DNA of 64,000 nucleotides from Cinclus cinclus (GCF_963662255.1 NC_085047.1:16846924-16910923), one strand, 5' to 3'; positions 11,601 to 24,012 are shown, counted from the stretch's first letter. Numbers and translations are program-made. Notes: generated by a model from the letters alone, not told the origin.

Positions 11601-14600
11601 CCAACTCCAAGGCAAGCTCATGGGGCTTTTGGGGAACAGTTGCACTGTCAGGATAGCAGAGCTGGCCAGTTAGTGGATGGGAAGATGGGATCCTGTACAG
11701 AAGATGCTCAGTGCCCCACCACCTGCAGGGGTTCCTCATGAACCAGGCACATGAGGACAGTCACCCTACTGTACCAACTCAGTCACTCACAGCAGGTTAT
11801 CAACACAGGAAACACCTCTCCATGCCTTCTGTCCCCCCTTTAAGCTGAACCATGGGCTTGGTCAGCAAGGCTGCTCCTTGATAAGACTGCTTCTAGCTAT
11901 ATTTGCAAAGCTTTGTTTTCCAGGAATGATGATTCCCTAGTACTTTGATCATTTAAATCAAAATCAGGAGGCTTCTTACTGAGGCTCTCGAGATGAACTT
12001 CTCAAAGAAGGGCAGAAACAGTGGCACACTGTACTGTGGCAAGTTTTGGGCTAGTCACTCTGACACTACCATGAATAAACTATGGAAAGTAATTATATTA
12101 AAAATTGGAAGTCAAGTGTGTGTCATAGAGGGGAATTAGGCAGCTTGACTATGCTATAGGTCAGAGCAGCAAAGATTTACTATTTTAGGAGAGCAAGGAC
12201 ACATCTCTCCTCAGGGATCAGTCAAGTTGAAGACACTTTACCTACTGCTCTGAGTCTCCAGTATGGTCTTGTTCTGGCCATATTCAGGTCAATATGATTT
12301 TCTCTGTTAAAAAAACCCAATGTTTCTGGAACTGAAAACCCCATTTTTTTTCCTGTCAGCCCTGCCTACCTACAACCCAGCATCCCACAGGAAACTCCTC
12401 AGCAGCTGTCCCACCTGATGCTGACAGGAATGGCTTCACATTCCAAATGCTCTGCATGACTCAGAAATGAGATTCTAGCCTTCCACATGCTTTCAGAGGA
12501 AGCAGGAACACAGCAGCTGGGATCACTAGAAGATGACAGAAGAGGTGTACAGGTACACCACCAGAAGCCAGAGGTGGAGAGCTGTTCCACCTCTCCCTGG
12601 AAGGGCAGCCTGCCCAGCCTGCACATTTCACAGCAGCAGAGCACTCTGCTGTGTGTGACACTTGGCTCTAGATGTACCAGTGGCTGAAAAACTGACTTCT
12701 GGGGGACAAAGCTTCCTTACTATTTCAAATCACCCTTCAATATACCAAGTTTGACCTACAACACAAACACCTTTACTTCAAAATTTTAAAAACGAAATCT
12801 TACACTTTAGGAGAAAATCACTGGTGTAAGTTAGTTTCCTCCCCCCCCCCCCCCAGTGTAATACTTCAAAGTGCTAAAGTAAAACATTTTACTTTTCCTG
12901 ACTTTTCCTTCTTTTAACTCTCTTCTCCAGTGACTCCTATCAAACAACTTAGTTCAGATTCAAACTAATTGTTTCCCAACTAAGCTTTGTTTTCTTTCAC
13001 ATAGTTTGGCTGAAACAAAGGCTATTAGTAAAAACAATCACCCATTTAGTCTACATAACAGCCCTTCCACCTGTTGTTCTTTCCTGTCTGTATCTACAGT
13101 GCCATGACACATCAGGTTTACCTTTGTGTTCCCCTGGGACACCTACACAGTCCAGCACCCACGCTAGGGCTTGCCCAACCCTGTGAGCAGCTGTTGCAAG
13201 CAGCTTTTCTGACAAGAACCACTTTTCAAAAATAAAAAAATCCCTCTAAACCATCATCACCACAAAAACCTTCCCACTAAGTTAGCTTGGGGAACACACT
13301 CATTTGTATTTGGAGAGGGAGAGAATGAAAGGCAGGGGACAAAAGACTTGATTACCCTACTTTATTTACAAAAGGGCACCCATAACTCCTCTGGGTGCTC
13401 CTGCAAGCAGCAGTGGATCTCTACCTAAGCCATCATGTGTTTTCTCGGGAAGACAAAGAAAGAAAATTAGCAGCATGGCAAAACTCACAGCTAGCTATCC
13501 TAACCAAAAACTGGGAAGCAATGAAGGGATACGGATTGATCCAAAACTCCAAGTATACCTGTTACATCATGGCTCTTACATACTCCAAGTTGGAATAGTC
13601 CAGACAGGATTAAGTAAATGGATTATTACCAAGACCCAAAGGAAAACAGAACAGCCTGCTCTTCTCCTCATGACATTTATCTAGCACCTTGGAGGCTGCA
13701 GTAATGAAACACTCAACAAACAAGCACTGATAGCTGACAATGAACATCTGCTAGACTGCCTTGCTGTCTCAAACCAAAAGGCATGAGCTTATCACTACCT
13801 CCCACAGTGGAGACTAAGAGTTTCACCTGTTCTAATACAAATATTCATGTAAAAGTTTGATGAAACAGGAAAATGGTGCCATACCTTTAGATGCAGAGAC
13901 TTCAGACTCTAGCACCAAGGTAATCAAGATACTTGCCTTTCTAAAAATTTCTGTAGCATTACAGACTGGACATACCATGGTGCTATCAACTACCAGGATT
14001 CAAGTACAAGCAAGGAACAACTAGGCTCTCCAGCTAATTCTCTAAATAGCTGATTTACTTTGAAAGCTGATCAGTGAGAACATTTCAGATTTTTGTGTTC
14101 CATTTCTACATGGTGAAATAAGAAAAGTAACAGATACAGATCAAAAGATGACCAAGGAAAGCAGTGAATATCACAGTTGTGATTTCATTAAAATTCTTTA
14201 ATGTAAACCAGCTTGAGATTAAACAAGCACTATTACAATACCCTACCAAGGGTCACGTCCACAATCAAAATGTTTAAGGGTTCTTTTTAAAACCCACATC
14301 CAAAGAGGATTACTGGAATATAATTAAGAGAAAACCCTCTAGACTTTCACACAAGGTCACTACTTGTTGAGGGTAGTTATTTTTGCTGACTGTATTGCAT
14401 GCTTCTAAAGTTGATGACATTTTAGTTACTGGATATTTGGCAATTTTTCATTGCAAAAGATCCCTCCTCTCATGTCACTGCACAGGACACCTCATCTTTT
14501 CCTTGCATATGACTATATTGGTTTAGCATTTTAGCTAGAGTTTTTCCCAACAGAAGTAACAGAAAAGCCCAAACGTGGGAACTGATCACATGCAAGCTTT

Positions 14601-17242
14601 GGAGAAGGGCTTTAACTTTTTCTAAGTTTCTATTGATTTTAAGCAGAGTTAAATAATAATGTAAAAACCCCATATACCTCATGAACACCCATCTTCAACA
14701 TTATTTGCTTGCTACCAATTGGTTCTAAGGCCTGAGGAAAGAATTACATTCTCTACCATCAGGTAAGATGTTTCACACCATTATTTAATAACTCATGGAT
14801 TCATAGAATAAAGCAATTTTAAAAGGACCCCACAGAAGTCACACATACCTTTTCTAAAGCCAGTGAAAACAAGCAGCTCCAAATTCTAAGAAGACATCTT
14901 GGGCAGTATACAAGGGAGTTTTGCACTCACAGCAGTACATAATAAATTAAATCCAAGAAGTTTCTTTTGTGTGTACACTCTCAATTCTTTCACTTTAAGT
15001 AGCCGCACGATACCATCATTTTGTTCTTTTCTTAAAAAAAGGTAAAATTATTTAAATGCTGCAATTCTTCAAAGTACAAAACATACAAAACAACAATTTC
15101 ATGATTTTGAGTGCTGATTTTATTTCAAGTTAAAAAAAAAAACTTAAGAAGCTCCACCTCTGTTCCTATGTACAAAGGATGACAAGGAGTGTGGGGGTAA
15201 AACAAACTCCCCAGATCAAAACCAGTCGAGTCCATCATTCCAGGGGAGAAAACAAATGCATCCCAAGATGGACAAAAGCAGGCCACACACAGGCATTAAG
15301 CACAGACAAAACTGCTTTTCATCCATCCTTTCATCTCTGTTTCGAAGGTAACAGTGGTCTCCATTGCTATTCAGCATCTGCAAAGATTCCTCAACTGCAA
15401 CCTGTATTGCACGATGCTAGGAACAAACCCCTGGCTCTCAAAAAGGTCTCTCTGTCAAGCACAACACCAAAACCCGACTTCAGCAAAATAATCACTGGAC
15501 TAAAACAACAATAATAAAAAATGACCAAAATCTACCCAAAATATATTTTGCCTGCATGCAGGTTGAATGAAATATGTATCTACAGGGAAGTGGTGGTGAG
15601 ATACACCAGTCTTGATCACAAATAAACACGTAGTGCAAGCATTTTTTTTAAAAACCAACCATGGCATTACTGAAACAACCACTCTCTTACTTGGTTTCTC
15701 TGCTGCAACACTGGTTGCACGATGTTGGCAAGTGACAGCAGCATTGCACCTAATGCAATCTAAATCATAACATTCTGCATGGTTTCACAGCCTTTTAGTC
15801 GGTACAACAATAAGAAGTTGATTTATGAGTTCACTAAAACTGAGAAGCCCTTCTTTATCAGAAGTCTGCTGGAATTTGAGTTTTATGCGAACATGAAATT
15901 TCCTTTCTGTCTCACTTCCCTGTTCAATAGATTAGGGTCACATAAAACGTTTCTGCTACTGTCAGGACAGGAAAGGGCACCATTTTTGATTGAAACCTGG
16001 CATTTTAACTGTTCTGATTCAAGTAACACAGCAGGCAGTGCATGGGAGGTGCACAGCCCTTTCTCTACATGCTTCACGGACATTTGAGCAGGTAGAGAAG
16101 CGGCAATGTTGCCTCAGACACAAAAACTTACTCTGTTACTAGGAAAGTATCTCTGAACGTCTGCTATATAGAACCAGACTCAATTAGCTTGGAAGACTCC
16201 GCTGAAATCACAGAGTCCAACCAAAGCCCTAACACCCCCTTGCCAGCTGGACAGCGGCACTGAGCACTACATCCAGTCTTTCCCTAAAGATCTCCAGGGA
16301 CCGTGACTCCACCACCTCCCTGGGCAGCCCCATACAATGTCCAACCACCCTTCCTGTGAAGAAACTCCTCCTAAAGCCCATCCTGAACCTCCCCAGGCAC
16401 GGCTTGAGACCGTATGTGTGCTACAACACATATCCAAAACTCTAGCGACAAGCCAAAGCACCGAAATGGGAACCAAGCCTCTACCAGAGCGTAACATCCA
16501 GCATCAGAAGGAGCTACAGAAACCACCCCTAAATCCTTCTCTATTGACATTTGCAAGAAGAGTATTTTTCGCCCTTTACAGACAGAAAATCAGCCTAAGT
16601 AAATTTCAGGTCATCTACTGTCGTCATAAGTTTATCAATCCGTAAACCAGGCTATAAAAGACATACGATATAATGGTCTGGGTTGGCAGGGAGCCTGAAG
16701 ATCACCGAGTTCCAAGGCCCCTGACGTGAGCAGAACACTTTTCAGCAGAGGAGGCCGCTCAGAGCCCCATCTCGGCAGACCTTCCCCTTCCAGACAAACC
16801 TCCAGCTGCTGGGACCGCGCAGCCCTGAGCCTTCCTCCCTACCCGACTTCAGCCTTGCCTGAAGTACCTGCAAACGCCCCGGAGGGCCGCCAGCGGTCAC
16901 AGCGACCTTTTCTACAGGCAGGGAAAGCAACAGGTCAGTGGTTGGAGTCTTACAGGGGTATTTACGGGAGATTAAGCCCTCCATTCTCTGCTGCCATGGA
17001 CAGGGGCTCCTCTCAGCCCCAGCACCCGCCTCAGCACTTCGCTACCGGGGACGCGACGCCGAGGCGGCTCCCCCACCACCGCCCGGGCAGCCCCGGCCCC
17101 GCACACCCCGTCCCGCCGCCCTACCCGGGATGGCGAGGTTGGAGAGCGGCAGGGAGCGCAGTGCGGGGGGCAGCGAGCCCATCCAGTCGGCGTTGCCGTC
17201 GGCCATGGCGCCCACGGCGCCGCCGCGCCGTCGCTCCCTCAT
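2395..17242 (-). CDS. PLCXD2: PLCXD2, PI-PLC X domain-containing protein 2 (three exons seen, C-terminal exon not found)
   Basis: Predicted phosphoinositide-type phosphodiesterase made essentially of one PI-PLC X domain, without the PH, EF-hand, Y and C2 domains of classical PLCs. Coding exons, in transcription order, are 17125-17242, 3830-4290 and 2395-2636. Junction phases agree (1, 0, 2) and give about 273 codons, against about 305 in human as I remember it. The protein begins with a short variable N-terminus, then NADWMGSLPP and the NLAIPGSHDSFSYW block that carries the first catalytic-type His. IRYFDLRVSSKPG and FIHGLFGIKVWDG (second His) follow, then IFLDFNHFYAMD and, near the end, FLWPGYKIPAPWANTT. 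It is colinear with human PLCXD2 nearly throughout. Exon 3 ends at a good donor in phase 2, and the last human exon (about 15 residues) was not found. The neighbour upstream is CD96 in the same orientation, as in human. The function of PLCXD2 in vivo is poorly known. Confidence 0.95.
2637..3829 (-). other. PLCXD2: PLCXD2 intron 2
   Basis: About 1.2 kb of AT-rich intron between exons 2 and 3. I see no repeat or other gene in it. Confidence 0.85.
3830..4290 (-). CDS. PLCXD2: PLCXD2 coding exon 2 (core of the X domain)
   Basis: This 461-base exon has a strong polypyrimidine/CTAG acceptor and a GTAGGG donor. It encodes GSHDSFSYWVDD through MWEKKHQ and contains both catalytic-type His residues (SHDSF and FIHGLFG). 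Phase 1 in and phase 0 out match exons 1 and 3. Confidence 0.95.
8752..8979 (+). mobile_element. CR1 LINE 3' end
   Basis: Sense-strand CR1 3' region. Recognisable phrases are 'gaagtggtcacagcaccaag', 'gtttggacaatgctctcagg', 'gtgtgactcctgggggtct' and 'gggccccttccaactcagca'. It ends in 'ctatgattctat', the short tail repeat typical of CR1. The copy is 5'-truncated and lies inside PLCXD2 intron 1, antisense to the gene. Confidence 0.92.
12841..12854. repeat. C14 homopolymer
   Basis: An uninterrupted run of fourteen C in intron 1 of PLCXD2. Confidence 0.9.
14797..14850 (-). mobile_element. Possible short CR1 tail scrap
   Basis: 'gattcatagaataaagcaat' followed by 'aaaaggacc' resembles the antisense of a CR1 3' tail. 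It is too short and diverged for a firm call. Confidence 0.35.
16178..16425 (-). mobile_element. CR1 LINE 3'-end fragment
   Basis: Antisense CR1 on the plus strand. Phrases include 'atcacagagtccaaccaaag', 'gactccaccacctccctggg', 'tgtgaagaaactcctcctaa' and 'tgaacctccccaggcac', all diagnostic of the conserved 3' region. It is oriented minus, the same as PLCXD2, within intron 1. Confidence 0.9.
16676..16725 (-). mobile_element. Probable CR1 3'-tail scrap
   Basis: 'tggtctgggttggcagggag' followed by 'gatcaccgagttccaa' resembles the antisense of the CR1 terminal region (tggtttgggttggaaggga...gatcatc). It is a short, diverged piece. Confidence 0.5.
17125..17242 (-). CDS. PLCXD2: PLCXD2 coding exon 1
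   Basis: The first ATG of the open frame is at 17240-17242 (MRERRRGGAVGAM...). A second in-frame ATG at 17204-17206 gives MADGNADWMGSLPP. The conserved part starts at NADWM, so the sequence does not decide between the two. The exon ends after NLAIP with one base of the next codon, at a GTAGGG donor. It lies inside the CpG island. Confidence 0.9.
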
Positions 17243-17311
17243 GGCGGGCGGGCTGCCGGGCCGGCACCGCCGGGCCGGCGCTGGCACCCGCCGACCCTTA
17301 TGTAACCGGCG

Positions 17312-17319
17312 TGACGTCA
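17312..17319. promoter_or_regulatory. Palindromic CRE (TGACGTCA)
   Basis: The full eight-base cAMP-response element TGACGTCA sits 70 bases upstream of the first possible PLCXD2 start codon. An inverted CCAAT box lies 20 bases further upstream. The full palindrome is the strongest CREB/ATF site form and suggests CREB-type control of PLCXD2. Confidence 0.65.
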
Positions 17320-17619
17320 CGGGGCACGGCGGCTCACCATTGGCCGCCTCTCCGGGCCCCGCCCCAGCCCCGCGCACCCCCGGTGGGGTCGGCGGGCTGG
17401 GATTGCGGGGTCCCCGGGATTGCGGGGGTCCCCGGATCCCAGCGGGACATGGCGGCCGTGAGGGCACTACGGGCCCTGCGGCCATCGCCCCGCTCCAGCA
17501 GGGTCAGCCCGCGGCACTTGGCACAGAATTGCGTCCGCACGGGTCTGGTATGCCTCCAGCGGGGGAGACCCCACACCGCGTGTGCGCGGGGGTTCCAGTG
17601 TTCCAGTGCCCGGTCACTG

Positions 17620-17812
17620 CACAGGAAAGAACTTCTTCCTCATGTTCACGTGGAACTTCCTGGGACTCAGTTTCTGCCTCTTGTCCCATTGCTGGGCACC
17701 ACGGAGCAGAACCTGGCTCCATCCTGGTGACCCCTTCCCTCAGATCCTGATGGACATAGACGAGTCCCCTCAGGCTTCTCCAGACCAAACAGGCCCAGCT
17801 CCTTCCACCGTC
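17620..17812 (-). mobile_element. CR1 LINE fragment (internal 3' region)
   Basis: The antisense plus strand reads 'cttcttcctcatgttcacgt', 'ggaacttcctgggactcagt', 'ttgtcccattgctgggcacc' and 'gagcagaacctggctccatc', matching the part of CR1 just upstream of the terminal 3' block. It abuts the PLCXD2 CpG island and forms the C-terminal part of an otherwise open plus-strand frame. Confidence 0.85.
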
Positions 17813-20800
17813 CCACATCAGAGACTCCAGTCCCCTAAAATTCCTCCATTCCTTCTACCATAGCACCAGAGAAGCACTCCCGGCAGAGGGCCAGCTCCTT
17901 GTTTTGGTGCTGGCTGGTGAGTTAAGTGTATTGTCTGGAGGGATTTACACGCTGTGCCAGGCAAGAGCCAACACGGCAGCAGAAGGTTTAGGGAGCAAGA
18001 CAGCACAGGCTCAATCCCCCCCACCTGCTCTTCCACAAGTCCCTTTCCATGACAGTCTCACACTTGACCTTTCACTGCATTTGGTTGTTGGGGAAAGAAT
18101 TGTCTCCAAAATAATTTCTGGATTTTCTACGACACACAAAATTGATCCTCTAAGGTACACTTTTCCTCCCTTGTGTTATTATGTGTCTTTGAAGGATAAT
18201 GCTTTGTGAGCAAGTTCTCTTAACTGTTCCCTAAAAATATACACATACTATTTCCATTCTCTTCCCATAGGATATAGAGATGACCAGGTATACAACACTG
18301 AGACCTACTCCATTACGTTAGTGGAAAAAAAAAAAAGCCAAACCCACAAATATAATTCTGAAAGATTTTTTCACTGTCAAATTACTAAAGGCTGAATACA
18401 AAAATACCAAAAGTATGTATTTTGGAAGTCCTGTCTTTTTTTCAGTTAAGGAAGAATCTTTTAATTAAGTGGGAATGTTTCATTTAGTGTATTACAGTTT
18501 GCACATTAGTCACAGAAAGCCTTAACTGATATACAGTGAAACTGCTGATTGAAGTGTCTATTTAAAGTATACGTAAACTTAACATATTTATAAATGCACA
18601 TTAACTATATTTTCATAGAATACAACCAGATCTATCTCCTTCCATGGGTCAGCATTTTCCTTCTCAAGGAAGCCAACAAAGACATTTTGCTTTCAGATCT
18701 TTGATATTGAAGAATCTTAAACCCAGTGTAATTTGTATTATAAATTTTCACAAGGCACTCCTGACGCTCACACTTGAGGAAGAAACATGGTGGGTAGGTT
18801 TGACATGCATTCCATCGTCCTGCAGCCCTGCTTCCCCTTCCACACTTGCCTGGATATAGGAGACAGCAGGATACGCTCTTCAAAGCCATGTGTGTGAGAA
18901 CATGAACACCTTCTCTTCTAAATAAATTTGTGTCTTCAACTAAGAGAGCGGTTATATTATGTTATGTAGGAGCTCCAAACAATCCCTACCCTTGCAAGTT
19001 TATCTCCTTTAAATATCTGTTATTCAATCTCTCATGCTCCCACCTTTGCAACTTGTGGCTCTCCAGGAAAAGAGCACTTGTGAACACCTTGAATGCAGCT
19101 GGCAACCATGGCTGTGCCAAGTGTAGCTTTCCAGAATGAGAAAGCCTTGCAGTTCAGAAGTAGCCACTTCACAGAGGTTGGTATGTTCCCAGGGACATCT
19201 TTGTGCCTTTGGGCAGGGAAACTGTAAACACTGAAGTCTGGAACCAAAACTATTAATGCTGACTACTGACACAGAACTGCTGGGTGTCCTTGCCAGGCCC
19301 CCATCCTGCATTTCCAGTCTCTCAAAGGACATAAAGGTGGGGTGTGTATGACAGGCAACAGAGTCTGAAGAAGAACAGTAGGGTGTGCTCTGACATGGGA
19401 GAAGGAATCTAATCACATCTACCATGAGAGCAGGTTTTAGCTGTCCTCTGCCATCAGATCAGCCAGAAAAGAGGGGGCTACAGCTGAAGCAAGAAGAGTC
19501 TCAAACCCTCTCCCTTCACAGCCTCCCCAAAACCTCTGGGCATTTGCCATTGCTCTTTCATGGTACTGGAGAATGTGAAAGTATTGAGTACTTCGTGCTT
19601 CCAGAGCACATTGACTTTCTCCCTTGCGCACAGGTAGTTTCAGCACCCCTGGGCTATGATGTGCAGGATGAGCACACCCTGGCTCTTGTGGTTAAGATGG
19701 TGGCTTGATCTCCAACCTGCAAAGGACATTTAGACTGCATGGGACACCACCAGCTCACAGCCAGAATGGTAAGGGAAGGAGGACATACATCCATTCAGCA
19801 CTGTGGGGGTGAGACTTCAGCTGTGAGCATCAGATGGGATATACAGACACTCGCCAGCAGTAACCACTAGCAAAACTTTCTTGTGGTCCAAAAATATCCT
19901 TCCTTTTCTAAGAAAAAAGAGTATTAAACTACCTGTTGCCTCCACAAAACTTCAACCTCTTTCCACTGACACAAAACTTTGTAATTTTTTTTCTGTAATC
20001 AGTATCAAACCTTGCAGTCATGATCATTAATTGAGATAGCCAGAGGGAACAAATTGCATTAATAATACAGTTTTATTTTCCACAGACTAGACTCACAAAT
20101 TATGTAGGGTCTTGTCGCTTGAGACCATTCAAATGCTCCACTTCAAGCAAGCATTTAAGTGCCTGCAAAAATGAATGCCTAAGCAGACAGAGAAAATAAT
20201 GTCACATTATTGACATTTTAAATTCTGTATCAAGGTCAGTAGGTTGTTGTATTTTTCCATGTTGCTGGAACATTCCCATATGAATCACATTCAGCAATGA
20301 GGATAGCCTGACTAAAACTTTACTATCAATTTTTCCTCACAGTTTATATAGTCACATTTATGCCTTATGTGGATTTACTGAAAGCTCAGCTATCCCTTTT
20401 TGCCTAGGTGCAGAGTACAAGCCAATGTCACAGGCAGCCCAGACAATCTAGCAGCTCAAATCCCATTTCCATCCTCCTAACCACCCTATTTCAAATGCAT
20501 AGTAAAAAGATTAGCTGTGCAGATCAGGCGGATGCTATTTAAGCACCAAGAGGCATATGGTTTTCACTGTTAGCCCACGCCAAACACAAAAATGTGGTTT
20601 ATTTCAATTTTAACACGTGGGCTGCCACATACAGAATATAAATCCAGAACAATGAACTTTTTAAAGAGCTTTAAAGGAACTGAAAAAAAGCTGATAATAT
20701 CAGGTGCTATACGGAGCAGCTTAGCCTCTTTCTTCTTACCACATCGAATACCCTGATAACACATCCCATTCTTAAACAGGCTGCATTTCCTCTGTTAGAA

Positions 20801-23059
20801 AGCTTTCTGTTAATGTTTTAAAAATCTTCCTTTTCAGCCCAAAGACTACAGTGCCATGTAAATTCCAGATCCTTATAATGGAATTTATCAGAGGGCAAGA
20901 GATCAAATAAGTTATTGGAACGGTTTCTGTGTCTTCCCTGTATTTGAAAGGTCACTTTGCTGCTGATGAGGAGAAAACTGCAGGATTCATTCGCAGAGAG
21001 AGAAGCTAATTACTCAACATTTCATGTAAGTATACTCAGGCTCTTTCAAGCTGTTCATTACCATTTTTACCCTGACTGCAATTGAATGATTTAACATTTC
21101 TAACCATCAGACACACTCAATCACAAAGCTCTGCAGACATTACTGCATTTAAAACACCATTTCTTTCAAGTGCACCACAAGTAGTGGTGCTCATTTTCCA
21201 TTTTACATCAAGTCAGAAATCCACCGTTTACTACTATCACGGCAGTTTTTGCACTTCCTAAGCCCATTGCAAACATTTACATTTCTATCATACAATATAC
21301 CCTGTGTCATAGTGACTTCTCCTCCCTTTTCTGCCCACCACTCATAGCCTCAGTGTCAGTTCTGTCAATATATTGCCTGCTTCTCTCTTTCCCTTTGTTT
21401 GCTGTAAGCCAAGCCCTGGCATCTGCGATCCATATGTTTGACAAGAGCGAACTATTCAATTCCTCGTTTACACCACACGAGGGTGTTTCAGGCTGTGCAG
21501 GAAGCCAGAATCAATCTGGAAGTCGTCCCGTTTGGAAAGGAATCAAGGGGCAAGCATACATTATTTTTCCACTTACTAAAAGTTTTATCAGAGCAAACTG
21601 GTACAGGAGACTTTGAAAGGAAAAAGATGAAACATCATAAACTAGAAAACAGATAGAAGAGGAATTTTAAAGACATAATCAGATGGTCCCTGAAATAAAA
21701 TATTCTTTACTATGGACTTCCCTGAGCTTTGTCTTGTCCTTAATGAATAATTTCAAATATAATATGATTTCATATTATTTCTATTAAAATCTCCTTAGAC
21801 AAGTTTAAGCAATCATTATTCCGCTACAGAGCTTTTCAGGAGCTTTCCATTGATTTATTGCTCAAACGTTAATTGCAAAATCAGGAAGAATTGCTTACTA
21901 ACGTAAACAATAAATAAAACAGAATTTCTCCTTTGTATCCTGCTTCTTCTGGAGTCAAAGTATACACAGATCTTTCTAATGTTTGCCACTTCTAACACAC
22001 AATGGCTTTAAATCCAGCAAAGACCATGCAAAGTAACCAGTATCCTGTGCTGGTTAACTGGTATAATTTGTGGGCACAGCTTTGTAAAGCAAACGTAGTC
22101 ACTGAAATTAAGCTGGAGCACTTCTCAAGGCTTTCAACAGAGCTGCAAGGAGGAGAACATTCCTGAAAAAACTCCATACATTTGTATTAAGATGGGTGAA
22201 ACAGCCCATCATGCCAGGAAATGCCAAGTGCAAAGTCTATTATCAGCCGCTGTTATCTAATAAGTCTGGCACTGGGATAGCCAGGGAGCCTGTACTCTCC
22301 CACAGCCTGCTCCCAGGCACTGCCACACCTCTGACTGCATTCCAATTTCTGAAGCACACAGTGCAAACTACGGAGGTGCTTCTTAAATAAACAAGCCAAG
22401 CTTAATTAATTTACAGGACCAAAAGGTGCCTTGTAAGAGAAGCCGCTGCAATACTGCTTAAAAAGGATGTGTGATTCAGAGTGAGGCAAAAGGTAATTCA
22501 GGAGGATTAAGGCTTGGGATGGCTGTCAGGTGTGCTAGGAGCAGGGTATCCTCTAAGGTCAGAGATGTCCTTTCTCAGGCTGAGGACACCTGTCTGCTCC
22601 ACACACCCTACAGTCTTGGGGCTGGCAGCCTTTCCTGGTCCTACATCAGCAGGGCCCAGCACCACCTGGATGCAACAGGCAGGAATACAAACCACAGAGT
22701 GCTGGGAAGGGTCACTCACTCCACTGAAATCCCCAGGCCTTGCCACTGACTTCACAAGGCACATTAGCAACTGCAAACAAATACTGAGAACAAATTCCTT
22801 CTGTCATTTTTTTTTTCTCTCACCCTGCAGCATTCACTATCTTTTCAGGAGCAGATGAAAACCACTTGTGCATAAAACCACCTAGCTGCTTAGCTTTCCA
22901 GTGTGTTGCTTTTACAGCTGTGTAATGCAGGCTTTAAAGACCATATACAGTAGGCCCAGCTAATTTCACAATATGACATTATGTGTTAGTATGTGACCTC
23001 AGATTCTGACTTGAGTCTGTGTTACAGGTTTTAATGTGTCATGGATTTGCATTTAGCAA
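17813..23059. other. Intergenic sequence between PLCXD2 and CD96, first part
   Basis: AT-rich sequence with only short chance frames on both strands. I recognise no exon, tandem repeat or mobile element here. Confidence 0.7.
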
Positions 23060-23624
23060 TGTGGTTTTGGCTGGGGTAGAGTTCATTCTCTTCATAGTAT
23101 CTGGTATGAGGATTTATGAGCTGGTGTTTTGGATTTGTGATAGAAAATGTTGATAATGCAGAGATATTTCCATTACTGTTGAGCAGTGCTTACACAATGT
23201 CAAAGCCTTTTCTGCCTCTCACTGCACCACTGAGTGTTTGCACAAGGAATTGTGAGGGGACACAGCTAGGACAGCTGGCCCCAAATGACCACAGTGCTGT
23301 CCCACACCATATTCAGTATGTTCAGCATGTTCAGCACATAAAGCTGGGGAAGAAGAAGGAAGAGGGGGATGTTCAGAGCAATGGTGTTTTGCCTTCCCAA
23401 TTCACCATTACACTTGATGGAATCTGCCTTTCCTGACATTGACTGAACACATGCCTGCCCATAGGAAGCAGTGAAAAAATTCCTTGTTTCTCTGACAGTG
23501 TGCAGCTTTTGCTTTTCCCATTAGACTGTCTTTATCTCAGCCCATGATTTTTCTCACTATTACTCTCCCAGTTCTCTCTCCATCCTGCTGGCGGAAGTGA
23601 TCTGCCAGCTGGGGTTAAACCACA
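23060..23624 (+). mobile_element. Solo LTR of an avian ERVL-type endogenous retrovirus
   Basis: The 565-base element begins TGTGGTTTTGGCTGGGG and ends CTGGGGTTAAACCACA, with the inverted termini TGTGGTTT and AAACCACA expected of an LTR. Internal phrases match a widespread avian LTR family: 'attctcttcatagtatctgg', 'gagcagtgcttacacaatgt', a degenerate TATA region ('cacataaagctgggg') and, near the end, 'gactgtctttatctcagccc'. No gag, pol or env sequence and no second LTR are nearby, so it is a solo LTR left by recombination. A clean target-site duplication was not found. The family name is from memory. Confidence 0.8.
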
Positions 23625-23884
23625 ATAAACATTTAAGAGTCTCTTAAAAAAAAATCTTTACTATACTCACACAGCAACCTTTGAACATTTTCCACTTACA
23701 GAAAAGCTTTTATCTAATATTCCCATAGCCACCTTCAAGCATCTGGTAACTTGATCTGGGCCAAATAATTCCAGAACTGACAGAACCCAAGTCCAAGCCA
23801 ATGATTCCAGTTTACATAGTGGGGCAACAGCAGCTGCCAAAAATAATCTCTGAATTACTGAATGGTTTGGATTTAAAGAAATCT

Positions 23885-24010
23885 CGAACTTATCATCCAG
23901 CTCCGACCCCTTTGCCACGGGCACGGACACCTTCCACTAGGCAAGGCTGCTCAATGCTTCATCCAGTCTGGCCCTGAGCACTTCCAGGGATGGGGCAGCT
24001 GAAGTTGCTG
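23885..24010 (-). mobile_element. CR1 LINE 3' fragment
   Basis: The antisense plus strand reads 'gacaccttccactaggcaag', 'tccagtctggccctgagcac' and 'ttccagggatggggcag', which is the CR1 3' region. The G-rich minisatellite begins directly at its edge. Confidence 0.75.
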
Positions 24011-24012
24011 CA

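Larger units (their letters stand above)
4291..17124 (-). other. PLCXD2: PLCXD2 intron 1 (12.8 kb)
   Basis: A large AT-rich intron. It contains CR1 fragments (about 8752-8979 and 16178-16425, with doubtful scraps near 14797 and 16676), an A14 run near 9468 and a C14 run at 12841. No other coding exon was recognised on either strand. Confidence 0.85.
17030..17530 (-). promoter_or_regulatory. PLCXD2: CpG-island promoter of PLCXD2
   Basis: About 500 bases very rich in G+C and CpG surround the first PLCXD2 exon. Upstream of the ATG at 17242 lie a perfect palindromic CRE (17312-17319), an inverted CCAAT box (17339-17343, CCAAT on the minus strand) and a GC box (about 17357-17365). No clear TATA box was seen. 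This is the usual arrangement of a dispersed vertebrate CpG promoter. Confidence 0.8.

Noticed and set aside
16726..17730. Plus-strand open frame of 334 codons
   Set aside because: It runs through the GC-rich PLCXD2 promoter, antisense to exon 1, and ends in a CR1 copy. The length reflects low stop-codon density in GC-rich DNA, and no domain is visible.
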